A DNA stretch of 33,892 nucleotides, from assembly GCF_000308535.1 (NCBI RefSeq), contig NZ_BAFW01000230.1:1-33892 (forward strand). Reading direction: 5' to 3'. Made by a program: the position numbers and the translations under genes. Source of the stretch: Nocardia cerradoensis NBRC 101014 (GTDB lineage: Bacteria > Actinomycetota > Actinomycetes > Mycobacteriales > Mycobacteriaceae). Positions 1 through 9,513 of the stretch are shown piece by piece (position 1 is the stretch's first letter; each line of letters starts with the position of its first letter). Under the pieces are notes generated by a model. That model had not been told where the DNA came from and searched no databases. It was given only the letters and a program-made list of their open reading frames with translations.

Positions 1-3000
1 CGGCGGTGTCGAGTACGTAGCCGATGCGGTCGGCGGGCTGGTCCAGGTCCAGCGGCACATATCCGCCGCCGGCCTCGAGCACCGCGTACATGGCGACCAC
101 CAGGTCCGTCGAGCGCCGCAGTGCCAGCGCCACCCGCGCCTCGGGACCCACGCCCGCCTCGACCAGCCGCCGCGCCAACCGGCGCACGCGGGCGCCGAAT
201 TCGGCGTAGGTCAGGCTCTCGCCGGCCTCGCGATCCACCACCGCGACCGCATCCGCGTGGGTGCGTGCTGCCTCGGCGAACAGCTCGGGAAGCAGTGTCG
301 CGGAACCGATCTCGCGCGAGGTGTAGTTCCACTCGCGCAGTTCCCGGTCGGCCTCGAGCGCATCGATCAGCGCGATGTCGCCGATGGGGCGGTCCGGATC
401 GGCCACCACCGCCGCCAGCACCCGGTCCAGGCGCTTGGCGAATCCGGCGATCGTCGGTTCGTCGAAAAGGTCGAGCGCATAGGAGAATTCGGCGGACATA
501 CCCGCCGCCACACCCTCGGCGTCCGGCGCCTCCTGCAGCGTCAGCTGGAGGTCGAATTTCGCCAGCCGGGCGTCGTAGTCGATGCCGTTGACCGACAGGC
601 CCGGCAACTCCAGGCTGGCGTGGCGGATGTTCTGGAAGGCCAGCATCACCTGGAACAGGGGATGCCGCGCCTGCGAACGGGCCGGGTTGAGCACCTCGAC
701 CAGCCGCTCGAACGGCACGTCGGCGTGCGCGAAGGCCTGCAGGTCGGTGTTGCGGGCCTGGGCCAGCAGTTCGGCGAAGGTCATCCCGCCGTCGACGTTC
801 GTGCGCAACACCAGCGTGTTGACGAACATGCCGATCAGATCGTCGAGCGCGGCCTCACCGCGACCGGCGACCGGCGTGCCGATCGCGATGTCGGAGGTAC
901 CCGACAGCCGCGCCAGCAGGATCGCCAGCGCACCGTGCACCACCATGAACGGCGAGGCGTTGTGGGTGCGGCCGAGGTCGGCCAGGCGCCGCTGGGTTTC
1001 CGGCGAGATGACGAACGAATACGTGCCACCGCGATACGACGCCACCGCCGGGCGCGGCCGGTCGGCCGGCAGCACCAGTTCGTCGGGCAGGTCGGCGAGT
1101 TCGCGGGTCCAGTACCGAATCTGGTTGGAGATCAACGAGTTCGGATCGTCCTCCGAACCCAGCACCTCGCGCTGCCACAGCGCGTAGTCGGCGTACTGCA
1201 CCGGCAGTTCGGTCCAGGCCGGCTGCTCCCAGTTGGTACGCGCGGCGTAGGCGACCATCACGTCGCGGGCCAGCGGATGCATCGACCAGCCGTCGGCGGA
1301 GATGTGGTGCACCACCATACCGAGCACGTACTCGGTTTCGCTGATCTCGAAAAGCCGTGCGTGCAACGGGACTTCGTTGGTCACGTCGAACGACATGGAG
1401 GCCAGTTCGACGAGGTGGTCGATCAGATTGTGCTCGGTCACCGGGACCGGGGTCAGGTCCGGCACGATCTGCGCGGCGTCGAGCACCACCTGCACCGGCG
1501 CACTGCCGGTCTCCGGGAACACCGTGCGCAGCGATTCGTGGCGGTCGATCACGTCGATGACGGCGACCTGCAGGGCGGCCACGTCCAATTCACCCGAGAG
1601 CCGCATGGCGACGGGGATGTTGTTGACCGCCGAGGAGGTGTCGTAGCGGTTGAGGAACCACATGCGCTGCTGGGCGAGCGAGAGCGGCACCTGTTCGGGC
1701 CGCTCGCGCGCGACCAGCGATTTGCGCGCGCCGTCGCCGGCATGCGATTCCACCCGGGCGGCCAGCGCGGTGACGGTGCTGGCCTCGAACAGCATGCGCA
1801 CCGGCACCCGGGTGTCGAGTGCGCTGCCGAGCCGGGAGGCGACCTGGGTGGCGATCAGCGAGTTGCCGCCCAGATCGAAGAAGTCGTCGTCGGCGCCGAC
1901 GCGCGCCAGTCCCAGCACCTCGCCGAAGATCTGGGCGACGATCTCCTCGATCGGCGTTGCGGGCGTACGGAATTCGCGCACCTCGAACACCGGGGCGGGC
2001 AATGCTTTGCGGTCCAGCTTGCCGGAGGCATTGAGCGGGAATTCGTCCAGCACCACGACCGCCGAGGGCACCATGTAGCTCGGCAAGCGCTCGCGCAGTG
2101 CGGCCTGGATATCCGCGGTCTCGACCTCGTCGGCGGCCACCACATAGGCGACCAGCTGGTCACCGGTGACGGTGTCGATCACCAGGACGGCGGCCTGGTT
2201 CACGTCCGGCAGTTCGGTCAGCGCCGATTCGATCTCACCGAGTTCGATGCGCTGGCCGCGGAACTTGACCTGGAAGTCGGTGCGGCCGATGTATTCGAGT
2301 ACGCCGGGTTGGCCGCCGGGGCGCTCCTTCCAGCGCACCAGGTCACCGGTGCGGTACAGGCGTGCTCCGGGCTCCCCGAACGGATCGGCGACGAACCGTT
2401 CCGCGGTCAGATCCGGACGATGGCGGTAGCCGCGGGCGATCTGCGTGCCACCCAGATACAGCTCACCGGCCACACCGGCCGGTACCGGCTGCAACCCCTC
2501 GTCCAGCACGTAGGCGCGGGCGTTCCACACCGGCCGGCCGATCGGCACCGCACCACCGTTCACCGCGCCGACCGGCCAGGCCGTGGCGTTGACGGTGAAT
2601 TCGGTGGGGCCGTACAGGTTGTAGACCGCGGCGCCGCTGAAGCGCCGGAACAGTGCCACCGTGGCCGGGGCCAGCGCCTCACCACCGACGAAAATGGCTC
2701 GCAGCGAGGTGCATTCGGACGCGGGGGCGGTGGCCGCGAACACGGCCAGCAGCGACGGCACGAACGAGGTCATGGTGACCTGATGCCGCCAGATGACCTC
2801 GGACTGGTACAGCGGATCGCGATGCCCGTCCGGCGCGGCGACGATCACCTTGGCACCGACGGCCAGCGTCGCGAACAGTTCCCACAGCGAGGCGTCGAAG
2901 GTGAACGGCGTCTTGTGCAGCACCACGTCGACGTCGCTGATGCCGCTCTCGCTGATCTTCCAGGAGATCTGGTTGACCATCGCGGCGTGGTCGACCGCCA

Positions 3001-6000
3001 CACCCTTGGGCCGGCCGGTGGAGCCGGAGGTGTACAGCACGTAGGCGAGGTTGCCGGGCCGCAGCGCCGCCCGACGCTCGGCGGCGCCGACCGGGCCGGC
3101 CTCGAAGCCCGCCAGGTCGACGGTGTCGATCTCGAGCACCGGGCATTCGGTGGTCGACACCTCGTCGCGGGAGGTGGTCAGCAGCACCACCGGGCGCGAA
3201 TTGGCGAGGACGTATTCGGTGCGCTCGGCCGGGTGGTCGGGATCGATCGGCACATAGCCGCCACCGGCGGCGAGTGCGGCGTAGATCGCCACGAACATGT
3301 CGATCGAGCGGCGGATGCCGACGGCAACGAGTTCGTCCGGGCCGACACCGGACTCGATCAGCTTGCGCGCCAAGCGGTTCACCCGCTCGGCGAATTCACC
3401 GTAGGTGATCTCCCCGGCCGGATCGACCGCCCCGATCGAGCGTTCGCCCGGGTCGAACAGCAGCGCGGTGGCGTGCGGCCGGATGCGCACCTGTTCGTAG
3501 AACAGATCCAGCACCGTGGCGAGCGCGGGCACCTCGTGGGCGGTGTCGTTCCAGTCCACCAGCACCCGGTCGCGCTCGGCCGGATCGAAGACCTCGATAT
3601 CGCGGACCAGCGTATCCGGCCGGGCCACCACGGCTTCCAGCACCCGCAGATAGCGCCGATTGAATTCGGTGACGGTCGCGGCGTCGAACAGGTCGGTGGC
3701 ATACGACAGCGCCGCCGAGATTCCGGCGGGTTCGCCGCGGCCGCCGCGCTGTTCGGTCAGCGTCCACAGCAGATCGAATTTGGCGATGTCGACATCGAGT
3801 TCGTCGGCGGTGACCGAGAGCCCGGGCAGTTCCAGGGCGGCGTGCGACATCTCCTGGAACGACAGCATCACCTGGAACAGCGGATGCCGGGCCTGCGAAC
3901 GGGCCGGGTTCAGCACCTCGACCAGTCGCTCGAACGGCACGTCGGCGTGGGCGAAGGCCGACAGATCGGATTCCCGGGTGCGGGTGAGGAATTCGCTGAA
4001 GCGCTCGGCGCCGTCGACCTCCGACCGCAACACCAGCGTGTTGACGAACATGCCGATCAGGTCGTCGAGGGCCTGTTCACCGCGGCCGGCGACCGGCGTG
4101 CCGATCGCGATGTCCCGGGTACCGGACAGCCGGGCGAGCAACGTCGCCAGCGCGCCGTGCAGCACCATGAACAGCGAAACACCCTGCGCCCGAGCCAGAT
4201 CCGACAGCCGGGCGTGCAGGCCGGGATCGATGTCGAAGGTGACGCGGCTGCCGTGGAAGCTCTGCAGCGGCGGGCGCGGGCGGTCGGCCGGCAACTCGAG
4301 CTGATCCGGCAGTCCCGCCAAAGCCTCACGCCAGTAAGCGATTTCGCGGGCGGCGACGGATTCCGGATCGTCCTCGGCGCCGAGCACCTGACGCTGCCAC
4401 AGCGTGTAGTCGATGTACTGCACCGGCAGCGGCGCCCACTGCGGAGCGTCGCCCTGCGCGCGCGCCAGATAGGCGGCGGCGACATCGCGGGCCAGCGGGC
4501 CGAAGGAGAAGCCGTCCGCCGCGATGTGGTGCACCACGAACGCCACCGCGTAGTCGTCGTCCACGCCGTCGGTGTCGGTCACGCGGTAGATGCGCACCCG
4601 GATCGGCAGTTCGCGCGAGACATCGAAGCCGGTGGAGGCGAATTCGGCCAGCACGCCGGGCAATTCGCCGCTGGCGATGGGCGCGACCGGAATGACGAAG
4701 TCGACCTCGTCGATCGGCACCACCAGCTGGTAGCCGCCGTCACCGGACTCCGGGAACACGGTGTGCAGCGATTCCTGGCGCTGCATCACGTCCAGCAGCG
4801 CCTTGCGCAGCGCGTCGATGTCGACGGTGCCGCGCAGCCGCACCACGAACGGCAGGTTGTAGGTGGGCGCGGCGGGGTCGAACTGGTTGATGAACCACAT
4901 CCGCTGCTGCGCCAGCGACAGCGGCACCCGGTCCGGGCGATGCTGCGCGACCAGCGGCGGGCGCGCCGCGAATTCGCCGTCGGCGCCGTGTTCGGCCGCG
5001 GCGTCGGCCCGGGCCGCGATACCGGCCACGGTGGGCGTCTCGAACAGCGCCCGCACGCCCAGTTGCACGCCGAACGCGGCGGAAATGCGCGCGACGACCT
5101 GGGTCGCGACCAGCGAGTTACCGCCGAGGTCGAAGAAGTTGTCGTCCACGCCGACCCGGGGCTGGCTCAGCACGTCGGCGAAGACGCCGGCGACGATCTC
5201 CTCGGCCTGGGTGCGCGGGGCGCGGTATCCGGTCGCATCGGCGCTGAACACGGGTTCGGGCAGCGCTTTGCGATCCAGCTTGCCGGAGGTGTTGAGCGGG
5301 AACGCGTCCAGCACCATGATCGCGGCGGGCACCATGTAGCTGGGCAGCTTCTCGGCCACGAACCGGGTGAGATCCGCCGAATCGATCGAATATCCCGGCG
5401 CCGGAACGACATACGCCACCAGCTGCTGACCGGTCGCGGTGTCGACCACCAGCACGACGGCCTGGCTGACCGCCGGATGGGCGAGCAGATCGGTTTCGAT
5501 CTCGCCGAGCTCGATGCGCTGGCCGCGGAACTTGACCTGGAAGTCGGTGCGGCCGATGTACTCCAGGACGCCGGTCCCGTCCGCGACCGCAGCGTCGGGC
5601 CCGGAAGCGGCAGCCTGCGTCACCACGGAGGGCCCGCGGAGGTCGCCGTCACCACTGCGGCGGCCCCAGCGCACCAGGTCACCGGTGCGGTACATGCGCT
5701 CGCCGGGGGTCCCGAAGGGGTTGGCGACGAACCGGTCCGAGGTCAGATCGGGCCGGCCGCGGTAACCGCGCGCCAGCTGCCGCCCGCCCAGATACAGCTC
5801 ACCCGGGGCACCGATCGCGACCGGACGCAACCGCGAGTCCAGCACGTAGACATCGACGTTCCATTCCGGAATACCGATCGGGACCGTCGTGGTGTCGGCG
5901 GCGGTGGCCTCCCAGTAGGTCACCGAGACCGCGGCCTCGGTGGGGCCGTAGAGGTTGTGCAGGCCGGCGTTCGGGTTGATCGCCCGGAACATCGCGGCGG

Positions 6001-8314
6001 TCTCCGGCGGCAGCGCCTCACCGATGACGAAAACCGCACGCAGCGAATCACATTGGCCCGCGGTGGCGTGCGAGGCGAAGACCGTCAGCATCGACGGCAC
6101 GAAGTCGGTGACGGTCACCGCGTGCCGTTCGATCATCTGCGCGACGTAGACCGGGTCGCGATGGCCGTCCGGATCGGCGACCACCAGTTTCGCGCCGACC
6201 ATCAGCGGCAGGAAGTAACCCCACAGCGAGACGTCGAAGGTGGTGGCGGTCTTCTGCAGATAGACGTCGGCCTCGGTCAGGCCGTATTCGTGCAGCATCC
6301 ACAGCTGCTGGTTGACGATCGCGTGGTGGGTGACCGCGACGCCCTTGGGCCGTCCGGTCGAACCGGAGGTGTAGATGACGTAGGCGGTGTTGTCCGGGCG
6401 CAGCGGGGCGAGCCGGTCGGCATCGGTGATCGGCGCATCGGACACACCGGTGGTGTCGAGGGTGTCGATCTGCATCTGCCGCACCGAATCCGGCAGGTCC
6501 ACCTCGTCGGCGGAACTGGTGAGCACGCAGACCGGCCCGGCGCTGTCGAGGATGTAGGCGGTGCGTTCGGCCGGGTGATCCGGGTCGATCGGCACATAGG
6601 CGCCACCGGCCTTCAGCACGGCGTGCATACCGACGACCAGATCCAGCGACCGCCGCATCCCCAGTGCCACCAGCGATTCCGGGCCCACACCGTCGGCGAT
6701 GAGAATCCGCGCCAGGCGGTTGACCCGGGCGCCGAATTCGGCGTAGGTCAGCGTGCGGCCCTGGAAGTCGATCGCGGTCCGGTCGGGCGTGCGCGCGATC
6801 GCGGCGTCCAGCAGGGCCGAGAGCGTGGTGGTCGCCACCTCGTGCGCGGAGCGGTTCCAGCCGGTGACGGTGGCGTCCCGCTCGACGGCCGTGGTGATCG
6901 GCAGATCCCACAGGCGGTCCTGTTCACCCGCCTGCAGAAACCGGTCGAAGAACTCGAGGAAGCGCGAATGATGGTGGCGCGCTTCGTCTTCGGTGTAGAG
7001 GTTCGGGTTGGTCTCGAAGTCGATCCGGGACCGCGCACCACCCTCGGTCTGATAGAAGTTGACGCCGAGATCCTCGATGGAACCGGTGGAGAGCACATGC
7101 AGGCGGCCCGGCGTATCGCCGAGTTTCAGCTCGTCCTGGAACAACATGATGTTGACCCAGGGGCCGAAGAACTCCGTCGTCACCACACCGTCGCCGACGC
7201 CCGATTCACGGCTCGCGGCGGCCGCGTCGCGGCGGATGTCCTCGTGCCGGTACCGCTGGTGCCGCAGCGCGCCGGAAACCTCGGTCTGCACGGACCTGAG
7301 CAGTTCGGCGACCGTGGTGTCGTGGCCGACGTGCAAGCGCAGCGGAACGATATTCGAGGTGGCGCCGCCCGAACGCCGCATCACGGCGGTCGTGCGCGCG
7401 GTGACCGGCAGGCTGAGGATCACGTCCTCGGCATCGGTCCACTGCGCCAGGTAGGCGGCGAAACCGGCGATCAGCAGGGCGGACGGTGCGGAGTCGTGGG
7501 CTCGCACGGCCGCGGCGAGCAGATCGTTGCGCTCGTTCGACAGTGCGGCGCCGACCACGGTGTTCAGCGGCGCGGGCGGGGCATTGCGACCGGCGAGGCT
7601 GGTGCCCTCCTCCAGACCGGCCACCCGCTGCGCCCAATGTTCCTTGTCGGTCCGGAAGCGGGTGCTGTCGCGGTAGGCGAGTTCGGATTCGACGAGATCC
7701 CGCAGGTCGGAGGCCTTGAGCGGTTTCGGTTCGACCCCGTTGCGATAGGCCGTGTAGCGCTCGGCGATCCGGTTCACCTGGTTCACCGCGCCGAAACCGT
7801 CGAGTGCGATGTGATGGGCGCGGGAGTACCAGAACCAATGGTCGTCGGCGAGTTGCAATGCCACCGAACGCACCAGGCGGTCGGTGACCATGTTCAACGG
7901 GTGGGCGATGTCGGCGCGCATCCACTCGTGCGCCGCGGCCTCCGGATCCTCGGCGTCACGCAGATCGACGTGGTCGACGCCGTCGGTGTCGGCGAGGGTG
8001 TGATCGACGTACTGCAGCGGCTGACCGTCACGCTCGACGATGCGCACGAAGCCGGAACCGAGCTCGTGCGAGGCATCCAGGCTCGCACGCGAGAGCACCT
8101 CGACGTCGATGTCGCCGCGCAGGTCGACGTACTGGGCGATCGTGATCGGCACCTGCGGATCCAGGTGCTGGGCGTACCAGATTCCGAGCTGCGCCGGCGA
8201 CAGCGGGAACAGTTGATCCCCCGACACTGCCGCGGGCGTTACCTCGCCGCCAGCTTCGCCGTTTCCGCCGAAATCCAGCCGGTCCAACCCGTAACCTCGC
8301 TTCCGGAACGCCAC
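1..8314 (-). CDS. Multimodular non-ribosomal peptide synthetase, N-terminal part (C-A-T-C-A-T-C-A...; runs off the left edge)
   Basis: About 2,771 residues are visible. Approximate layout: C1 20-450 (HHIALDG near 167), A1 490-1010 (YTSGSTGRPKG near 648), T1 1035-1095 (FFDLGGNSL), C2 1125-1550 (HHIAADG near 1261), A2 1595-2100, T2 2120-2185, C3 2205-2630 (HHISADG), then the start of A3. No epimerase or methyltransferase domain is seen between modules. C1 resembles the N-terminal C domain of EntF, so the first module probably accepts an acyl or peptidyl donor supplied in trans. Aligning to GrsA-PheA gives specificity residues D-V-W-D-F-I-L-V-S-K for A1 and D-A-W-S-F-G-L-V-N-K for A2; I cannot assign a substrate to either. 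I chose the GTG start because GGGGAG lies six bases upstream and an in-frame TGA stands just before it, leaving no earlier start. The 3' end is outside the window. Confidence 0.95.
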   Translation of the reverse strand, partial: MAFRKRGYGLDRLDFGGNGEAGGEVTPAAVSGDQLFPLSPAQLGIWYAQHLDPQVPITIAQYVDLRGDIDVEVLSRASLDASHELGSGFVRIVERDGQPLQYVDHTLADTDGVDHVDLRDAEDPEAAAHEWMRADIAHPLNMVTDRLVRSVALQLADDHWFWYSRAHHIALDGFGAVNQVNRIAERYTAYRNGVEPKPLKASDLRDLVESELAYRDSTRFRTDKEHWAQRVAGLEEGTSLAGRNAPPAPLNTVVGAALSNERNDLLAAAVRAHDSAPSALLIAGFAAYLAQWTDAEDVILSLPVTARTTAVMRRSGGATSNIVPLRLHVGHDTTVAELLRSVQTEVSGALRHQRYRHEDIRRDAAAASRESGVGDGVVTTEFFGPWVNIMLFQDELKLGDTPGRLHVLSTGSIEDLGVNFYQTEGGARSRIDFETNPNLYTEDEARHHHSRFLEFFDRFLQAGEQDRLWDLPITTAVERDATVTGWNRSAHEVATTTLSALLDAAIARTPDRTAIDFQGRTLTYAEFGARVNRLARILIADGVGPESLVALGMRRSLDLVVGMHAVLKAGGAYVPIDPDHPAERTAYILDSAGPVCVLTSSADEVDLPDSVRQMQIDTLDTTGVSDAPITDADRLAPLRPDNTAYVIYTSGSTGRPKGVAVTHHAIVNQQLWMLHEYGLTEADVYLQKTATTFDVSLWGYFLPLMVGAKLVVADPDGHRDPVYVAQMIERHAVTVTDFVPSMLTVFASHATAGQCDSLRAVFVIGEALPPETAAMFRAINPNAGLHNLYGPTEAAVSVTYWEATAADTTTVPIGIPEWNVDVYVLDSRLRPVAIGAPGELYLGGRQLARGYRGRPDLTSDRFVANPFGTPGERMYRTGDLVRWGRRSGDGDLRGPSVVTQAAASGPDAAVADGTGVLEYIGRTDFQVKFRGQRIELGEIETDLLAHPAVSQAVVLVVDTATGQQLVAYVVPAPGYSIDSADLTRFVAEKLPSYMVPAAIMVLDAFPLNTSGKLDRKALPEPVFSADATGYRAPRTQAEEIVAGVFADVLSQPRVGVDDNFFDLGGNSLVATQVVARISAAFGVQLGVRALFETPTVAGIAARADAAAEHGADGEFAARPPLVAQHRPDRVPLSLAQQRMWFINQFDPAAPTYNLPFVVRLRGTVDIDALRKALLDVMQRQESLHTVFPESGDGGYQLVVPIDEVDFVIPVAPIASGELPGVLAEFASTGFDVSRELPIRVRIYRVTDTDGVDDDYAVAFVVHHIAADGFSFGPLARDVAAAYLARAQGDAPQWAPLPVQYIDYTLWQRQVLGAEDDPESVAAREIAYWREALAGLPDQLELPADRPRPPLQSFHGSRVTFDIDPGLHARLSDLARAQGVSLFMVLHGALATLLARLSGTRDIAIGTPVAGRGEQALDDLIGMFVNTLVLRSEVDGAERFSEFLTRTRESDLSAFAHADVPFERLVEVLNPARSQARHPLFQVMLSFQEMSHAALELPGLSVTADELDVDIAKFDLLWTLTEQRGGRGEPAGISAALSYATDLFDAATVTEFNRRYLRVLEAVVARPDTLVRDIEVFDPAERDRVLVDWNDTAHEVPALATVLDLFYEQVRIRPHATALLFDPGERSIGAVDPAGEITYGEFAERVNRLARKLIESGVGPDELVAVGIRRSIDMFVAIYAALAAGGGYVPIDPDHPAERTEYVLANSRPVVLLTTSRDEVSTTECPVLEIDTVDLAGFEAGPVGAAERRAALRPGNLAYVLYTSGSTGRPKGVAVDHAAMVNQISWKISESGISDVDVVLHKTPFTFDASLWELFATLAVGAKVIVAAPDGHRDPLYQSEVIWRHQVTMTSFVPSLLAVFAATAPASECTSLRAIFVGGEALAPATVALFRRFSGAAVYNLYGPTEFTVNATAWPVGAVNGGAVPIGRPVWNARAYVLDEGLQPVPAGVAGELYLGGTQIARGYRHRPDLTAERFVADPFGEPGARLYRTGDLVRWKERPGGQPGVLEYIGRTDFQVKFRGQRIELGEIESALTELPDVNQAAVLVIDTVTGDQLVAYVVAADEVETADIQAALRERLPSYMVPSAVVVLDEFPLNASGKLDRKALPAPVFEVREFRTPATPIEEIVAQIFGEVLGLARVGADDDFFDLGGNSLIATQVASRLGSALDTRVPVRMLFEASTVTALAARVESHAGDGARKSLVARERPEQVPLSLAQQRMWFLNRYDTSSAVNNIPVAMRLSGELDVAALQVAVIDVIDRHESLRTVFPETGSAPVQVVLDAAQIVPDLTPVPVTEHNLIDHLVELASMSFDVTNEVPLHARLFEISETEYVLGMVVHHISADGWSMHPLARDVMVAYAARTNWEQPAWTELPVQYADYALWQREVLGSEDDPNSLISNQIRYWTRELADLPDELVLPADRPRPAVASYRGGTYSFVISPETQRRLADLGRTHNASPFMVVHGALAILLARLSGTSDIAIGTPVAGRGEAALDDLIGMFVNTLVLRTNVDGGMTFAELLAQARNTDLQAFAHADVPFERLVEVLNPARSQARHPLFQVMLAFQNIRHASLELPGLSVNGIDYDARLAKFDLQLTLQEAPDAEGVAAGMSAEFSYALDLFDEPTIAGFAKRLDRVLAAVVADPDRPIGDIALIDALEADRELREWNYTSREIGSATLLPELFAEAARTHADAVAVVDREAGESLTYAEFGARVRRLARRLVEAGVGPEARVALALRRSTDLVVAMYAVLEAGGGYVPLDLDQPADRIGYVLDTA
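641..737. repeat. 97-bp C-domain tract, 92/97 identical to 3863-3959
   Basis: This tract in C3 aligns to C2 without gaps and with five mismatches by my count. It encodes the conserved segment around FERLVEVLNPARSQARHPLFQ in both condensation domains. It is a direct repeat spaced by about 3.2 kb, one module length. Confidence 0.75.
2244..2293. repeat. 50-bp tract identical to 5511-5560 (NRPS module 2 copy)
   Basis: This stretch encodes the A8 region of A2, around the motif ending in GRTDFQVKFRGQRIE. It matches the equivalent stretch of A1 base for base over 50 bp, including third codon positions. Such identity points to module duplication or gene conversion rather than protein-level constraint alone. 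Confidence 0.85.
3863..3959. repeat. 97-bp C-domain tract, partner of 641-737
   Basis: This is the C2 copy of the near-identical tract found in C3. The first C domain (C1) has no such copy, in line with its separate EntF-like ancestry. Confidence 0.75.
5511..5560. repeat. 50-bp tract identical to 2244-2293 (NRPS module 1 copy)
   Basis: This is the A8-region partner of the module 2 tract, lying in the same place relative to the thiolation domain. The two copies are direct repeats about 3.27 kb apart, so recombination between them would delete exactly one module. Confidence 0.85.
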
Positions 8315-8679
8315 GCAGCGCTCCCCGATGGCACACCGATGCCGACGCTCACCTCATCCGAGCGTGGCGTCCGGCATTCGGGGCTCACTTCGATTGCAAT
8401 CAGACAAAAATGTTCATAGGACCTATCCGTCCGTCGGGCCGATCTTGTTACATGGGCCCGACCACACCCACCGGCCACGGATCGGCCTCGTTTCGAGATT
8501 CGCTGATGAACACCGAACCAATCTACCGCCAGGTACCGACAATGAGCCAAGAAGGGCGATAGCGCTCGGACATCAGCACTGGACTCCGTTGCCCCCGCCA
8601 CCTCGCGGTTCGGTCCGGCACTGGGAACCCGCTGGGAATTCCGGTTCCGAGTGACGGAAATCGCGGTGCGGGCGGTGGG
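8315..8679 (-). promoter_or_regulatory. 365-bp intergenic leader upstream of the NRPS; no gene seen
   Basis: The stretch between cobM and the NRPS start holds no ORF with convincing coding character. It is less GC-rich around 8390-8455 than its surroundings, which fits a promoter for the NRPS. A short palindrome (ATAGG-A-CCTAT) lies at 8416-8426. I see no recognisable IdeR-type iron box, so the sequence gives no sign of iron control. The ribosome binding site is GGGGAG directly before the GTG at 8314. Confidence 0.45.
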
Positions 8680-9447
8680 TCACGCGCCGGGCCCGGACAC
8701 CGGGTGCCGCTCCCGCCCGGGGTCGTAGAGATGCGACTGCGCACAGTCGAGCGCCGGGGTCAGGGCCCGCCCGACCAGAATCACCGCGGCCTGCCGCAGC
8801 CCCGCCGCCTCCACCCGGCCGGCGATATCGGCGAGTGTCCCGCGCAGAATCCGCTGCTGCGGCTGGCTGGCCCGGTAGACCACCACCGCCGGACAGTCGG
8901 CGCCGTACTCGTCGGCCAGTTCCGCGGCCAGCTCCCGGATCCGCGTGATCGCCAGATGCAGCACCAGACTGGCCCGCGTCCGCGCGAAATTCCCCAGCGC
9001 CTCGGACTCGGGCATCGCGGTCGAACGTGCCTGCGTGCGCGTCAGCACCACCGACTGCACCACCTCGGGCACGGTCAGTTCACTGCCCAGGACCGCGGCC
9101 GCCGCCGCATACGCCGGCACTCCCGGCGTCACATCCCAGGAGATGCCCAGTCCGTCGAGGCGCCGGGTCTGTTCGGTCAGCGCCGAATAGATCGACGGAT
9201 CCCCCGAGCACAGCCGAGCCACATCCTTGCCCGCGGCATCGGCCCGCGCACAGTGCGCGACGATCTCGTCCAGGTCCAATCCCTGGGTATCGATCAGTTC
9301 CGCCTCCGGCGCGCAATGCGCCAGCACCTCGGGATCCAGATACGTCCCCGCATACAGGCACACCGGAGATTCCCGCAGCAGCGCCACCGCCCGCAGCGTG
9401 AGCAGATCGGCCGCCCCGGGCCCCGCTCCGATGAAATGCACGGTCAT
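8680..9447 (-). CDS. cobM: Precorrin-4 C11-methyltransferase
   Basis: This 255-residue protein is a class III SAM-dependent tetrapyrrole methyltransferase. It would methylate C-11 of precorrin-4 to precorrin-5 in the aerobic cobalamin pathway. The family glycine-rich motif GAGPGAADLLTLRA lies at residues 7-20, followed by the ARLCSGDPSIYSAL segment near residue 80 and the VTPGVPAYAAAAA segment near 107. The length matches the family. The gene stands alone here: downstream lies the NRPS leader and upstream a divergent cupin gene 66 bp away. No other cobalamin gene is in view, although cobM often travels with cobK and cobL in mycobacteria. It is not obviously connected to the NRPS. Confidence 0.93.
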   Translation of the reverse strand: MTVHFIGAGPGAADLLTLRAVALLRESPVCLYAGTYLDPEVLAHCAPEAELIDTQGLDLDEIVAHCARADAAGKDVARLCSGDPSIYSALTEQTRRLDGLGISWDVTPGVPAYAAAAAVLGSELTVPEVVQSVVLTRTQARSTAMPESEALGNFARTRASLVLHLAITRIRELAAELADEYGADCPAVVVYRASQPQQRILRGTLADIAGRVEAAGLRQAAVILVGRALTPALDCAQSHLYDPGRERHPVSGPGA

Positions 9448-9513
9448 GCCCGGAGTCTAGGTGTCGGCGTAAACTCATGCCCGGGGTCATCCACAACGTC
9501 GGAGGTGACCACG

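Noticed and set aside
257..8419. A 2,720-codon open frame on the plus strand opposite the NRPS
   Set aside because: It is the mirror of the NRPS gene. Its His/Arg/Gly/Asp-rich translation follows from codon bias on the other strand, it has no ribosome site, and it shows no known domain.
8416..8426. ATAGG-A-CCTAT palindrome in the NRPS leader as an iron (IdeR) box
   Set aside because: It is short and does not fit the 19-bp IdeR consensus with TTAGG and CCTAA halves. It may be chance.
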